Made by a program: the position numbers and the translations under genes. From assembly GCA_002455275.1 (NCBI GenBank), contig DKKO01000003.1:1267-65266 (forward strand): 64,000 bases of DNA. The letters run 5' to 3'. This stretch comes from Candidatus Saccharibacteria bacterium UBA6664. GTDB taxonomy: Bacteria; Patescibacteriota; Saccharimonadia; Saccharimonadales; Saccharimonadaceae. Under the pieces are notes generated by a model, which saw only the letters and a list, made by a program, of their open reading frames with translations, had not been told where the DNA came from and did not search any database. This document shows, in pieces, positions 1 to 8,137 of this stretch (position 1 is the first letter of the stretch; each line of letters starts with the position of its first letter).

Positions 1-171
1 TTCACCCTGTTCATCGTGCCGGCGTTGTACATCCTGATCGCCAAGGATCACGCCCACGACCGTGATGCCGAACAGGCGGCGGCGGCGGTGAAGGACATTG
101 AGCTCGATGTGACGAGGGAAGATATCGTTAGCGCAGTGAGGGAAGGACGTGAGCGGGAAAGCCTCGGTTAG
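1..171 (+). CDS. RND-family efflux pump, C-terminal end (partial)
   Basis: Frame 1 is open from the window edge to TAG at 169-171 and gives 56 residues. It starts FTLFIVPALYILIAKDH and then runs into a charged tail. A hydrophobic last helix ending in a VPALY-like motif followed by a short polar tail is typical of inner-membrane RND (AcrB/HAE1-type) drug exporters of Gram-negative bacteria. The segment is clearly more GC-rich than most of the window. A monoderm Saccharibacterium has no outer membrane for such a pump, so this is either a transferred fragment or a chimeric contig end. The family call rests on the tail alone. Confidence 0.6.
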   Translation, partial: FTLFIVPALYILIAKDHAHDRDAEQAAAAVKDIELDVTREDIVSAVREGRERESLG

Positions 172-284
172 CAAGGCATTACCGCGGATGCTGTACACCC
201 GCAACAATGGGACGGAAATTTCAAGGCTCCGTTGCCTTGATTCTGAAGAAAAGGCTGTGCCGGAATCAGGCAAAATCATCCCAC

Positions 285-965
285 CTACATTTGCCATTCT
301 GGATCGATCTGGCCATCGACGATACCAATGCGCCGATCGGCGGCGTTGGCGAAAGTGACGTCGTGAGTGACGGCAATGACGGTGGTCCCTAGTTGGCGGG
401 TCAGGTCGTGCAGGATTTGCCGGACGTTGGCCGAGGCGTGAGTATCCAGGTTGCCGGTGGGCTCGTCGGCCAAAATGAGCGAAGGATTGTTAGCCAGTGC
501 GCGTGCAATGCTTACCCGTTGCTGCTCGCCGCCGCTCAGTCGACCAGGTTTTCGCGACTGTTTTTCGTCTGTAATACCAACTTGATTCAGTAGCTCTGAA
601 GCGCGCACTCTTCGTGAGCGCTTACTTGTACCAGCAAATTCCATTGGTAACATTACGTTCTCTAGTGCTGAGAGATTTGGTATTAAGTTGTAGTTTTGAA
701 ACACAAAGCCAATCCGTTTGCAGCGGTAATCAATAAGTGCGTGGTCACCCAGTCTCGCAATATCCTTACCGTCTATTTCGATAGATCCATTGCTTGGTTG
801 GTCAAGACCTCCCAGTAAACTGAGGAGCGTACTTTTTCCGCTACCAGACTTGCCGATGATAGAGGCAAAATCACCTGTTTCAACACTGAAACTTATATCG
901 GAAACAGCGGTAACATCACTACCGGCACTGTTAAATTTTTTCGTAACGTTTGCTACTTGTAACAT
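285..965 (-). CDS. ABC transporter ATP-binding protein (MacB/LolD type)
   Basis: 226-aa nucleotide-binding subunit of a MacB/LolD-type exporter. It shows Walker A GKSGSGKST (about residue 40), a Q-loop in VFQNYNL, the signature LSGGEQQR, Walker B LILADEPTGNLD and the switch His in VTHD. The start is set by TAGGAGA upstream of the ATG. It lies 9 bp downstream of the permease gene on the same strand, so the two form an ATPase-permease pair. Such pairs export peptides or lipoproteins or drive envelope processes; the substrate is unknown. The 3' half is somewhat more GC-rich than the 5' half, towards the foreign-looking window edge. Confidence 0.93.
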   Translation of the reverse strand: MLQVANVTKKFNSAGSDVTAVSDISFSVETGDFASIIGKSGSGKSTLLSLLGGLDQPSNGSIEIDGKDIARLGDHALIDYRCKRIGFVFQNYNLIPNLSALENVMLPMEFAGTSKRSRRVRASELLNQVGITDEKQSRKPGRLSGGEQQRVSIARALANNPSLILADEPTGNLDTHASANVRQILHDLTRQLGTTVIAVTHDVTFANAADRRIGIVDGQIDPEWQM

Positions 966-974
966 ACTTTTCTC

Positions 975-2339
975 CTATTCGGCTCGCATTACTTCTGATG
1001 GACGCACTTTACTGATGAGGAACGCTGGTGCTGCGCTACCAATGGCGGCGATAGCAAAGGCTGCTAGGGCTCCGTAACCTAGCGTGCTCCAGCCCACGGA
1101 AGTTTCGATAGTTTGCAGGTTTGTTACGCCTGCCGTGGCTAGGCTACGAAAGCCACCAGGTCGAGGTCCGCCCGGCTGTCCATTGCTACTGGTTTGGCTC
1201 GACGCCTGACTATTGCTGACAAGCGCATTGGTGATTGGCGTAGCAGCCACGACGGCAAAGAGCAAGCCTACTACTAGCCCCATGCTTGTCAGTGTTAAGG
1301 CTTCGCTCGTGAACTGGCCAACTGTCTTAAGATTTGAGCTGCCAATTGCTTTCATGACGCCAATTTCACGGCGACGCTCCCGAACGACCATTATCATGGT
1401 AAGCAGAGTGATAACTCCACCTGCCACAGTGGCACCGATGAGGCTATACAGCGCGATTGTTTTTACGTTTTCAAGCGGTTCGACTGCACTTGCGGCTGTA
1501 TCTTGCGCATTGGTTACGTCGGCAGCAGAGCCTAGTGTGGCTTCAATGCTTTTTGTGGCGCTGGAAAGATTATCTAAAGAGTCAACCGTAGCCGTTACTG
1601 AGGTAATTTCGCCACTTCTATCGCTCAAGCGTTGCAGCGTTGAAAGAGATACAATCACGGCATTATTCGAGAACACTGTGCCAGTATCATAAATGCCAAC
1701 TACCGTGAGCGTTTCACCGTAGGCTTTAAAGGTTGAACCTATTTTCAAGTTGTTCTTTTCAGCGAGGTCCTTACCTATGACTGCCTCGTTGCTGTCTTTC
1801 GACGTGTCAATTGCTTCGCCGCTGGTGTATTCAACTTTGCTAGCACCATAGGCAGAAGCGGCTTCTAAGCTACTTGTGCCAGTGATATTTACCGGTGGCG
1901 TGAAGGATGGAATCGATGACGAGCTGTTAGAGGAAGGGCTCGTGTTTGGTGGCGCTTGGTTTTGCACGCCTGAACTGTCTGCGTTGCGTTCACCTAGGCT
2001 ACCAGCATCAACGGCGGATTCTAGGTTTGTGTTATCGCTTGTCAGCCGATCACTTAGCGAAGAAGTGACGGAACTTATGTGGTCGAGCGCCGCTACTTTA
2101 TTGATTTGAGCTGTCGTAAGGGCTGTGCCCCCACCCTCGAAACCACGTGCGCCGGCCGGCGAGATATTAATGGTATTTCCCACCGAACTTTTGACATTTT
2201 CTATTTTTTGCTCTACCCCACTTCGAGCTATGAGCATGCTGAGCGTTAGCCCAACACTAATTCCAAGCATTACTACTATCGCGAATGTACGTATGCCGCT
2301 TCGGAAAGCATTACGAACACCTCGGCTCATTACATTCAT
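975..2339 (-). CDS. ABC transporter permease (MacB/FtsX family)
   Basis: 454-aa permease with the MacB layout: one N-terminal membrane helix (about residues 15-37), a large extracytoplasmic MacB-periplasmic-core-like domain with a Ser/Pro/Asn-rich stretch around residue 135, then three helices near the C-terminus (about 300-325, 345-370, 420-445) forming the FtsX domain. The cytoplasmic loop VRERRREIGVMKAIG is a family hallmark. The start is supported by AAAGGAC before the ATG. It is the first gene of a two-gene operon with the ATPase. The promoter must lie in the 168-bp divergent region shared with the LPQTG surface protein. Confidence 0.92.
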   Translation of the reverse strand: MNVMSRGVRNAFRSGIRTFAIVVMLGISVGLTLSMLIARSGVEQKIENVKSSVGNTINISPAGARGFEGGGTALTTAQINKVAALDHISSVTSSLSDRLTSDNTNLESAVDAGSLGERNADSSGVQNQAPPNTSPSSNSSSSIPSFTPPVNITGTSSLEAASAYGASKVEYTSGEAIDTSKDSNEAVIGKDLAEKNNLKIGSTFKAYGETLTVVGIYDTGTVFSNNAVIVSLSTLQRLSDRSGEITSVTATVDSLDNLSSATKSIEATLGSAADVTNAQDTAASAVEPLENVKTIALYSLIGATVAGGVITLLTMIMVVRERRREIGVMKAIGSSNLKTVGQFTSEALTLTSMGLVVGLLFAVVAATPITNALVSNSQASSQTSSNGQPGGPRPGGFRSLATAGVTNLQTIETSVGWSTLGYGALAAFAIAAIGSAAPAFLISKVRPSEVMRAE

Positions 2340-2507
2340 GTAAAGTCCTTTGTTTAGGTTGATTTCACCTTCACTATAGGACTATTTTCTGAAAACTTGC
2401 TGAGATTTCCACAGATTTTATACTGCTCATGCTTTGCAATATTATTGACGAGGAGTAAAATCTACACATTAATATAATTGTGTCATTTGGCACAGGGAGT
2501 GTGTAGG

Positions 2508-4628
2508 ATGAGGACAAATCTATCACGGCGCGTTAGAGCGGGGCTGATTGCGTTCGCATTGGTGGTAAGCCAAGTGCTAATGCCAGTGCAATCAGCATAT
2601 GCATCGAATAACAATAACAATAACAATAACAATTCCGGTGACATCAAAGTCCACGAACCGGGTACCGATAGTGAACTGAATAATAACGACCCGAAACTAA
2701 GTGGCTGTTCTGTGCAGGTTGATTTTTACAACTTCAACAACACAACAGACAAAAACGCAACAGTATCATTTACCTCTCAGGCTCCAACAGCCAGTGCAGG
2801 TATTTTAGTATCAGGCGCTAGCTTGACACCAGTCGTTATCGGAGACGGTGACGCTGATGGTCAGGGCAACAACGATCTTGATGGTAGTTATATATACACA
2901 CTCGGTTTCACGGGAACCCCTGCTGCTCAGGGATATCATGTAGATCTTGATGTTGTGGTAGGCAGTCCAAATGGTGGCTCAAAGCAAAAAGTTTTTTGGG
3001 CACCTGCTAGCTGTCGAGCCAAAGTGGCTGCTACTGCTCCAAGCATTAGTGACCTATGTGAAGTAAAGAATGACACTTATACAATACCTGCTACCCCTCA
3101 TGTCATTTACAAAGTAAACGGTAGCTCTAGCATCAAGCCTGCTGGTACGTATTCAGCAAATGGTGCGTCTAGCGTTAGTGTTCAGGCATTCGCAATCGAT
3201 GGCTATGTACTGGATGGTCAAGCCAGCTGGACGTTGAATTTTACCAACAGTGCCAATTGCGAAAAAGTAGTAGATCTACCTGAACCACCTACAGCTATTG
3301 ACGAATGTGGACTAGACAATATCCGCTGGAATACAGCAAGTTACCACGATACAGATGATTACACTTGGACAGTAAACCAAGATGGTTCACTGACAGTTAC
3401 GACTGTTGTTGGTGTAGAATTTCCAAATGAACAAACCAGCAAAACATATTACTTGCCAAAAGATAATGGCATAAAATGTGCTCCTACAACTGACCCTACG
3501 AAAAACGACACTTGTGGTACAAAAAATGACACCTACACTATTCCAGAAGCAGAAGGTGTTGTGTACTACGTAAATGGTGTAGCTACTGAAGCGGGTACCT
3601 ACAACGGGTATGGTTTTGTGAAAATTACTGCTGAGGCTCAAGAGGGCTACAAACTGCTCGGACACGACTACTGGAAATTCCACTTTAGCGACCGATATTG
3701 TAAGCCAGATGTAAAAGCATGGCTGAAGACGTTTTGCTACGGCGATGGCCAGTACTTCAAGCTCGGCGTGAAGAACAACACTGATTCTAAGCAAAAGTAC
3801 GAAATCGTTGTGACCGACAGCGAAGGAAACGAAGTGAAGCAAAGTGTAGTGTACTTACATTCTGGGCAGTACGATGCCGGTAGTTGGATGACCAACGTCG
3901 ATGGCGAGTATACCTTCAGTGTTTACAGCTACAATTACGGAAAGCGCGGAGAGTTGCTGTGGGAGAAAATGGTTGTAACCGAATGTGCTACCGACGTGTT
4001 TACTCCTGACATCTACAAGCGTGACCAGAACGGTAATCTACTGCCTGGCGCAAAATTCACTATTGAAGTGTGCCAGTACGGCAACATAGTTCGCGATGAT
4101 GTTCGCCTGAACATGGTTGCACCAGAGGGCTGGAGCTGTACTACCTACACCGATGTTGACCTAGGTAGCTACGCAAATGGCGATTGGTTTGAACAAAATG
4201 TCGAGTATAAACCATACGTACCCACAACAGTAACAATTACCGAAACCTATGCGCCTGGTACTTGTGAGATTTCAGGCCCATGGAAGTTTAGTTGGAACTA
4301 TAACCAACGAGAAGAAGAGCCAGTCGATGAGCAACCTGGCGTAATACTAAACTCATTGAACAAAGGCTACTACCACCACGATATGAATAACATGGGTTCA
4401 TGGGATAACGGAAGCAATGTTTGGGACCTAGAGAATAACTGCCCTCCAGGTAACGGTGGCGTGACTCCTGAAGATCCCGCAACGCCTGCAAGCGAAGCCC
4501 CAGTTGTTACCGAACTTCCACAAACTGGCCCTGGCGGTACAATTACCACCTTCCTTGCCCTAGTTGCGGCACTCGGAACCTATGGTGCGGTGTACTTCCT
4601 ACAGCCTAAGAAACGCTACGAACAGTAA
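2508..4628 (+). CDS. Sortase-anchored surface protein (LPQTG) with repeated modules and a SpaA-like domain
   Basis: 706-aa secreted wall protein. I choose the ATG at 2508, which has GGGAG upstream, over an upstream TTG with no ribosome site. A signal peptide ends near SAYAS (about residue 33) and is followed by nine Asn. Two related modules share the motif KNDTYTIP, then a YxVNG strand and a cysteine at the end. A later segment starting DIYKRDQNGNLLPGAKF looks like a SpaA/prealbumin-like pilin domain. LPQTG lies at residues 670-674, followed by a helix and a KKR tail. The class D/E-like sortase at 40495-41691 is the obvious anchoring enzyme. Role: probably adhesion or host contact (inference). 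Confidence 0.88.
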   Translation: MRTNLSRRVRAGLIAFALVVSQVLMPVQSAYASNNNNNNNNNSGDIKVHEPGTDSELNNNDPKLSGCSVQVDFYNFNNTTDKNATVSFTSQAPTASAGILVSGASLTPVVIGDGDADGQGNNDLDGSYIYTLGFTGTPAAQGYHVDLDVVVGSPNGGSKQKVFWAPASCRAKVAATAPSISDLCEVKNDTYTIPATPHVIYKVNGSSSIKPAGTYSANGASSVSVQAFAIDGYVLDGQASWTLNFTNSANCEKVVDLPEPPTAIDECGLDNIRWNTASYHDTDDYTWTVNQDGSLTVTTVVGVEFPNEQTSKTYYLPKDNGIKCAPTTDPTKNDTCGTKNDTYTIPEAEGVVYYVNGVATEAGTYNGYGFVKITAEAQEGYKLLGHDYWKFHFSDRYCKPDVKAWLKTFCYGDGQYFKLGVKNNTDSKQKYEIVVTDSEGNEVKQSVVYLHSGQYDAGSWMTNVDGEYTFSVYSYNYGKRGELLWEKMVVTECATDVFTPDIYKRDQNGNLLPGAKFTIEVCQYGNIVRDDVRLNMVAPEGWSCTTYTDVDLGSYANGDWFEQNVEYKPYVPTTVTITETYAPGTCEISGPWKFSWNYNQREEEPVDEQPGVILNSLNKGYYHHDMNNMGSWDNGSNVWDLENNCPPGNGGVTPEDPATPASEAPVVTELPQTGPGGTITTFLALVAALGTYGAVYFLQPKKRYEQ
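2607..2633 (+). repeat. AATAAC hexanucleotide repeat encoding nine Asn
   Basis: Four and a half copies of AATAAC lie just after the signal peptide of the LPQTG protein. Because the unit is six bases, slippage would change the number of Asn residues without shifting frame. It may be a length-variable linker. Confidence 0.85.
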
Positions 4629-4629
4629 T

Positions 4630-5208
4630 CTAAGCCTTTAGCGTGGCGCTTCTGAATAAACGAGCTACAAACAGCACAGTAAGAAGCGCTGCGCAACCAG
4701 CTAGCACCATCTGTACAATCGAGTTCTTAAACTCTGTTCCTGCATACAACACATGAAGCAATACAAGCACAATCACAGCATACGAAAGTTTATGTGACAC
4801 ACTCCAAATAACTTTGTTGCGTTTCAGCTGCGTGAGCGATGAGATCAGTATCCAGGCAGTTAGGTATACCGCGATAATTGCCGAGGGAATGGCGAGGAAC
4901 GCAAACATACTGCCGCTTATTGCTACATTTGCATAGATTTTGTGAAATGGCACCAAAATATCGACCAGGCTAAACGGTAGATACGAATCTATCAGTAGTA
5001 TGGCAATGTGTATACACACCATCACAGCTAGCATAATGCCAAGCCACTTGTGGATAATCCATGCTTTCACTGGCTCGATGAATTTATAGGTTAAGCCTGT
5101 TATGTGGCCGATGCCACCGATGCCAAGCAGCAGCATCAAGCCAAGGGCGACCAAGCCGCTCACCCTTGCTATGAGCCACGGGAGCTGGCTGATAATCGAG
5201 TCTGTCAT
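4630..5208 (-). CDS. Ferric-reductase-like transmembrane haem protein (NOX-type His spacing)
   Basis: 192 aa and about five membrane helices. The start at 5208 is chosen because AGAGGTGC precedes it and its ATG overlaps the TGA of apbE (ATGA). Two helices carry histidine pairs: H53 and H67 (13 residues between) and H139 and H152 (12 between). This is the spacing by which NADPH oxidases and ferric reductases hold two b haems. There is no fused flavin domain; the separate FNR gene 6080-7069 in the same operon could supply it. Likely role: moving electrons across the membrane to an outside acceptor (inference). It ends 1 bp from the convergent surface-protein gene. Confidence 0.8.
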   Translation of the reverse strand: MTDSIISQLPWLIARVSGLVALGLMLLLGIGGIGHITGLTYKFIEPVKAWIIHKWLGIMLAVMVCIHIAILLIDSYLPFSLVDILVPFHKIYANVAISGSMFAFLAIPSAIIAVYLTAWILISSLTQLKRNKVIWSVSHKLSYAVIVLVLLHVLYAGTEFKNSIVQMVLAGCAALLTVLFVARLFRSATLKA

Positions 5209-6083
5209 ACCAGCACCTCTAAGCCGTCTGATCTTTGCAGATAGGCGCGATGAAGTGAATGGCGCTCCCACCAGCCACGTGCCTCACCATCGGCTAGCAG
5301 CAGGCTTTTCGCGGCAATATCAGCCTCTGCACCGCTTTGAGCAACCACAGACACGGAAAGCGTGCTTGATTGAGACGGCTTGCCGGTTTGAGGGTCGATT
5401 AAATGGTGCCAATTTTTGCCACGACGCCTGGCCACGCTACTTGTAGCAATAGCCCACCTCCCTTCACCTATTTCGACAGCTGGTGTCGCGTTGATCATGT
5501 CTAAAGCAATCTTCCACGGCTTGCCGTTTTCATCATGTCCAGCGGCAATTACATCACCTCCAAGACTAATCCAATAATCTGCTATCCTCCTCTCCTCGAT
5601 GATATTTGCTAGCGCATCGAGTGCGTAGCCCTTTCCTAGCCCGCCGCTATCAAAGGCTGTGCCAGGGGCGATTTTTGCCAAATAGTTAGAGACATCAACC
5701 CTATGATTAGTGTGAGACGCATTAAAGTTTCTAACGTCTGGTGTAGCGGTTTTGGGATACGAGTTGGTGAGCGAGTGCAAGTAACCAGCGCGCTGTAGGT
5801 CCGGCAAGACAAACGGGTCATAAAAGCCTTCACTCCAGGTTTGCATATCATTTGATGCTACAAAGAATTCGCGCGTGAGAGTATCAATTGGTACATATTT
5901 GCCCTTCGATAAATTCATCGTAGTTACGTCAGATGAAGGCAAAAAACGGCTAAGTCGTTGCTCAAATAAGTGCAGGTACGTTTTAAGACGTGACAATACA
6001 GTACGCGCTGACGCTTCGTTTGCTGCATTGAGTGTAAAAACTACCTTGGTGCCAAGAGCATGGCCGCTTTGTTGAATAATCAT
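5205..6083 (-). CDS. apbE: FAD:protein FMN transferase (ApbE family)
   Basis: 292 aa. ApbE attaches FMN covalently to Thr/Ser of target proteins, normally outside the membrane. Family motifs are present: FDSGGLGKGYALD near residue 146, HHLIDPQTGKP near 225, and the metal-binding end GAEADIAAKSLL. No signal peptide or lipobox is visible, unlike most exported ApbE proteins. The gene overlaps its neighbours by 4 bp at both ends (FNR before, haem protein after), so the three are translationally coupled. The flavinylated partner is not identified; the Ser/Thr-rich tail of the FNR protein is one candidate. Confidence 0.92.
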   Translation of the reverse strand: MIIQQSGHALGTKVVFTLNAANEASARTVLSRLKTYLHLFEQRLSRFLPSSDVTTMNLSKGKYVPIDTLTREFFVASNDMQTWSEGFYDPFVLPDLQRAGYLHSLTNSYPKTATPDVRNFNASHTNHRVDVSNYLAKIAPGTAFDSGGLGKGYALDALANIIEERRIADYWISLGGDVIAAGHDENGKPWKIALDMINATPAVEIGEGRWAIATSSVARRRGKNWHHLIDPQTGKPSQSSTLSVSVVAQSGAEADIAAKSLLLADGEARGWWERHSLHRAYLQRSDGLEVLV

Positions 6084-7069
6084 GAGGCTGTGCTCGATGG
6101 CTGGGAATAGGTAGACGACGATGGCTGTGAGTAGCTTTGAGACGGAGTAGTTGTTGAGCTACTGGTACCAGTCGTAGAGCTATCGTCGCTCTCGGTATCA
6201 TCGACAGCTTCACTCGCTTCGCTACTTTCGGTGCTGCTCGTGCTGGTTGAGGTCGCGGCTTGTGAGTCGCCAATAGCATTCGCGAAGACGAATAAAAGAA
6301 ACAGAATACCCGACACAGACAACGTGCTCCAAATAACCGTTTGTACCATCGATTTACCGGCTATACTTCGCTCGGCTTGTGCGAAAGATTCGCTATGAAT
6401 TGCTCGCTTGTTGACGCCGGCCGATTCCAGGGAACGCTCGGTTTCGATAGCAAATTCATCGGGGCCACAAATATAATACTGTGAAGAGTTTGATTGACGT
6501 GACACTACCTCGTCTATAACTTTAGTATCGATTCTTCCCTGTGTTGCGCCTTGTTCGGGCTGGCCTGAGAAAAGCTTTAGACGAATGTTTTTACGGCTTA
6601 CTACTGCACTTCTCAAACTTTGAATGTATGGCAGGTCTGAAAGCGATTGTGCGGAAACAAGAACCGTAATTTGTCGTCCGCTTGGACGTGCTAGCTCGTC
6701 TCGCAGCATACTTATAAATGGTGTAATACCGATACCGCTCGATATAAGTACCACTGGCTCAGCGCCGTAATTTAGCGTAAACTCTCCGAAAGGCCCTAGC
6801 AGGGTTACGTCGTCGCCTTTGTTGAGCTTTGATAGAGTTTTCGTTGAATTGCCGACGCGTCGGAACACGAGCTCGAGTTCGTTTGAACCAGGGATACTGA
6901 CGGCCGAGAAACAGCGCATGGGGGTTTGAACGCTTCCCTTTTTCGCAGCGATTGCAAAATATTGGCCGGGCGAAAAATGGGGCAAACCTTCGTTACTAGC
7001 AACTCGTAGCATGCTGTAGGTAGGAGCAGTACGATTTTCGATAACAATTGCGTGTATGAAAGACTTCAT
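6080..7069 (-). CDS. FAD/NAD(P)-binding ferredoxin-NADP reductase-like protein with membrane helix and Ser/Thr-rich tail
   Basis: 329 aa from the ATG at 7069. The frame extends upstream to 7168, but similarity to the family starts at MKSFIHAIVIENR. An FAD-binding barrel (MRCFSAVS for flavin contact) is followed by an NAD(P) domain with LISSGIGITPFISM and YYICGP. After this comes one membrane helix (about residues 245-268) and a roughly 60-residue Ser/Thr/Gln tail, a rare layout. First gene of the flavin/haem operon. Probably the NAD(P)H dehydrogenase feeding the haem protein. The ribosome site is weak, so the start is less sure than the product. Confidence 0.85.
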   Translation of the reverse strand: MKSFIHAIVIENRTAPTYSMLRVASNEGLPHFSPGQYFAIAAKKGSVQTPMRCFSAVSIPGSNELELVFRRVGNSTKTLSKLNKGDDVTLLGPFGEFTLNYGAEPVVLISSGIGITPFISMLRDELARPSGRQITVLVSAQSLSDLPYIQSLRSAVVSRKNIRLKLFSGQPEQGATQGRIDTKVIDEVVSRQSNSSQYYICGPDEFAIETERSLESAGVNKRAIHSESFAQAERSIAGKSMVQTVIWSTLSVSGILFLLFVFANAIGDSQAATSTSTSSTESSEASEAVDDTESDDSSTTGTSSSTTTPSQSYSQPSSSTYSQPSSTAS

Positions 7070-7200
7070 ATTTGTAGAATATGGGAACAAGCTTAAAACC
7101 AGCTGAGGGATAGAAAAATCTATTTTTTGTGGCGACCTTAGCGGGAAGTACGCCAGATGATACAACAATCCACTTTGTTTCTTGTTCTATCATCAGCTAA

Positions 7201-7230
7201 ATTCTGTCAAATTAGAAATTATGACAGAAT
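7201..7230. promoter_or_regulatory. 9-bp inverted repeat upstream of the flavin/haem operon
   Basis: ATTCTGTCA (7201-7209) and TGACAGAAT (7222-7230) form a perfect inverted repeat. Read on the minus strand, the ATTCTGTCA arm overlaps a TTGACA -35-like hexamer facing the FNR-apbE operon. It is a plausible operator; no regulator is identified. Confidence 0.4.
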
Positions 7231-7273
7231 TCGCACCCTTCGGGTTCGACTTTCACCAGTGAAAGCACCACGC

Positions 7274-7296
7274 AAAAACCCCAGATTAACTGGGGC
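7274..7296 (-). terminator. Rho-independent terminator, probably the original tRNA-Glu terminator
   Basis: On the minus strand CCCCAG-TTAAT-CTGGGG is followed by TTTTT. It starts 7 bases after a TCACCA. Before the element inserted, tRNA-Glu (now ending at 31431) would have ended in TCACCA directly before this hairpin. The terminator now stands alone at the left edge of the element. Confidence 0.7.
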
Positions 7297-7303
7297 ATTT
7301 ACG

Positions 7304-7309
7304 TGGTGA
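7304..7309. other. Left attachment core (TGGTGA)
   Basis: Six bases shared with 31431-31436. To its left lies the stranded tRNA terminator (chromosome), to its right the displaced end of the recombinase frame (element). Confidence 0.7.
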
Positions 7310-7439
7310 GCCCACGAGTATTATTTTAGAACACCTTTTCGACGACCTCTTTACGCTTCGTGATCGTTTCAAGGAATTGGGTATGGTTGTGAAAGACGGC
7401 AAGGTCTACCTGCCTGACGTGGAGAGACGCGATGTTTAG
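7305..7439 (+). other. Displaced 3' end of the serine recombinase gene
   Basis: From the core rightward a frame is open for GGT plus 43 codons to TAG at 7437-7439 (encoding EPTSIILEHLFDDLF and on to PDVERRDV). It has no start codon or ribosome site of its own. The frame matches exactly the frame of the recombinase at the right core: in a circular form TTT-GGT-GA joins G-CCC-ACG. The true recombinase would then be about 602 residues rather than 573. The stop overlaps the PLD gene start (ATGTTTAG), which would couple the two genes only in the excised circle. Confidence 0.75.
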
Positions 7440-7896
7440 TATTACTCAGCAAGTATCAAAACTGTACGATCAAGACACGTTTGATAAGCAGTTCTTACGC
7501 GATTTGCAGAAAGCGCGTAACAGCGTTGTTATTGAAAGCCCGTTCATTAGAAGCGGTAGAATTGACCAGCTCCTCCCTATTCTGGCAGGGCTTCGACGAC
7601 GCGGCGTGCAAGTAGTCATCAATACGCGAACTCCGTCCGAACATGATGTGGCGTACATGATGCAAGCCGAAAACGCAGTAGCAGCATTGCAGGAGTTGGG
7701 TGTCGCTGTACTGTTCACAATCAAGCATCACCGCAAGATTGCTATAATCGACAGAGAGGTATTTTATGAGGGTAGTCTCAATATTCTCTCCTATTACGAT
7801 AGTTGTGAGATAATGAGGAGGACGGTATCGGCAAGCGAAGCGGAAACTTTAATCAAGTTTATCGGCCTCAACCGGTATCTTATGAAAGTGAGATAA
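7432..7896 (+). CDS. Phospholipase D-like (PLDc) protein, likely nuclease
   Basis: 154 aa with one HKD motif, HRKIAIID (HxKx4D), followed by GSLN. This is the active site of PLD-superfamily enzymes; single-motif small members act as dimeric nucleases (for example Nuc, BfiI). No signal peptide is seen, so it is probably cytoplasmic. A weak GGAGAG lies before the ATG. It is the first complete gene inside the left end and overlaps the displaced recombinase tail by 8 bases, so in the circular form it would follow the recombinase in one operon. Substrate unknown; a role in DNA processing or defence is inference. Confidence 0.8.
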   Translation: MFSITQQVSKLYDQDTFDKQFLRDLQKARNSVVIESPFIRSGRIDQLLPILAGLRRRGVQVVINTRTPSEHDVAYMMQAENAVAALQELGVAVLFTIKHHRKIAIIDREVFYEGSLNILSYYDSCEIMRRTVSASEAETLIKFIGLNRYLMKVR

Positions 7897-7897
7897 T

Positions 7898-8137
7898 ATG
7901 AGCGATTCAGATGTATTCAAAGACCGTCACCTATATGAAGACGAGGAAGTGATTGAAAAGACGATCAACTACCTCAGATTGAATGACCCAGAAAATGCAA
8001 ACCGTGATTATGCAATCGGCTTCTTAAAGTTCATGCAGCGTTTTGCGTTTGTTGCTGAAAAGTCTGAGGGCTTTGATTTTGATAAGTTCTTCGATAAGTA
8101 CAAGAAGTCTCAAGAACAAAGCACCGAGAACGGCTAG
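7898..8137 (+). CDS. Small hypothetical protein in operon with PLD gene
   Basis: 79 aa, charged, rich in Asp/Glu/Lys and mostly helical by eye; no membrane segment or known motif. It starts 1 base after the PLD stop (TAATATG) with GTGAGAT upstream, so it is almost surely co-transcribed. It ends convergent with, and overlaps by 4 bases, the coupling ATPase gene. I do not recognise the family. Confidence 0.65.
   Translation: MSDSDVFKDRHLYEDEEVIEKTINYLRLNDPENANRDYAIGFLKFMQRFAFVAEKSEGFDFDKFFDKYKKSQEQSTENG

Noticed and set aside
2607..2633. CRISPR-like repeat
   Set aside because: Short AATAAC tandem within a coding region, with no spacers. No CRISPR array was seen anywhere in the window.
7251..7266. 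CTTTCACC palindrome as the element end
   Set aside because: It lies on the chromosome side of the terminator and has no counterpart at the right end; the TGGTGA core fits frame, tRNA and terminator better.
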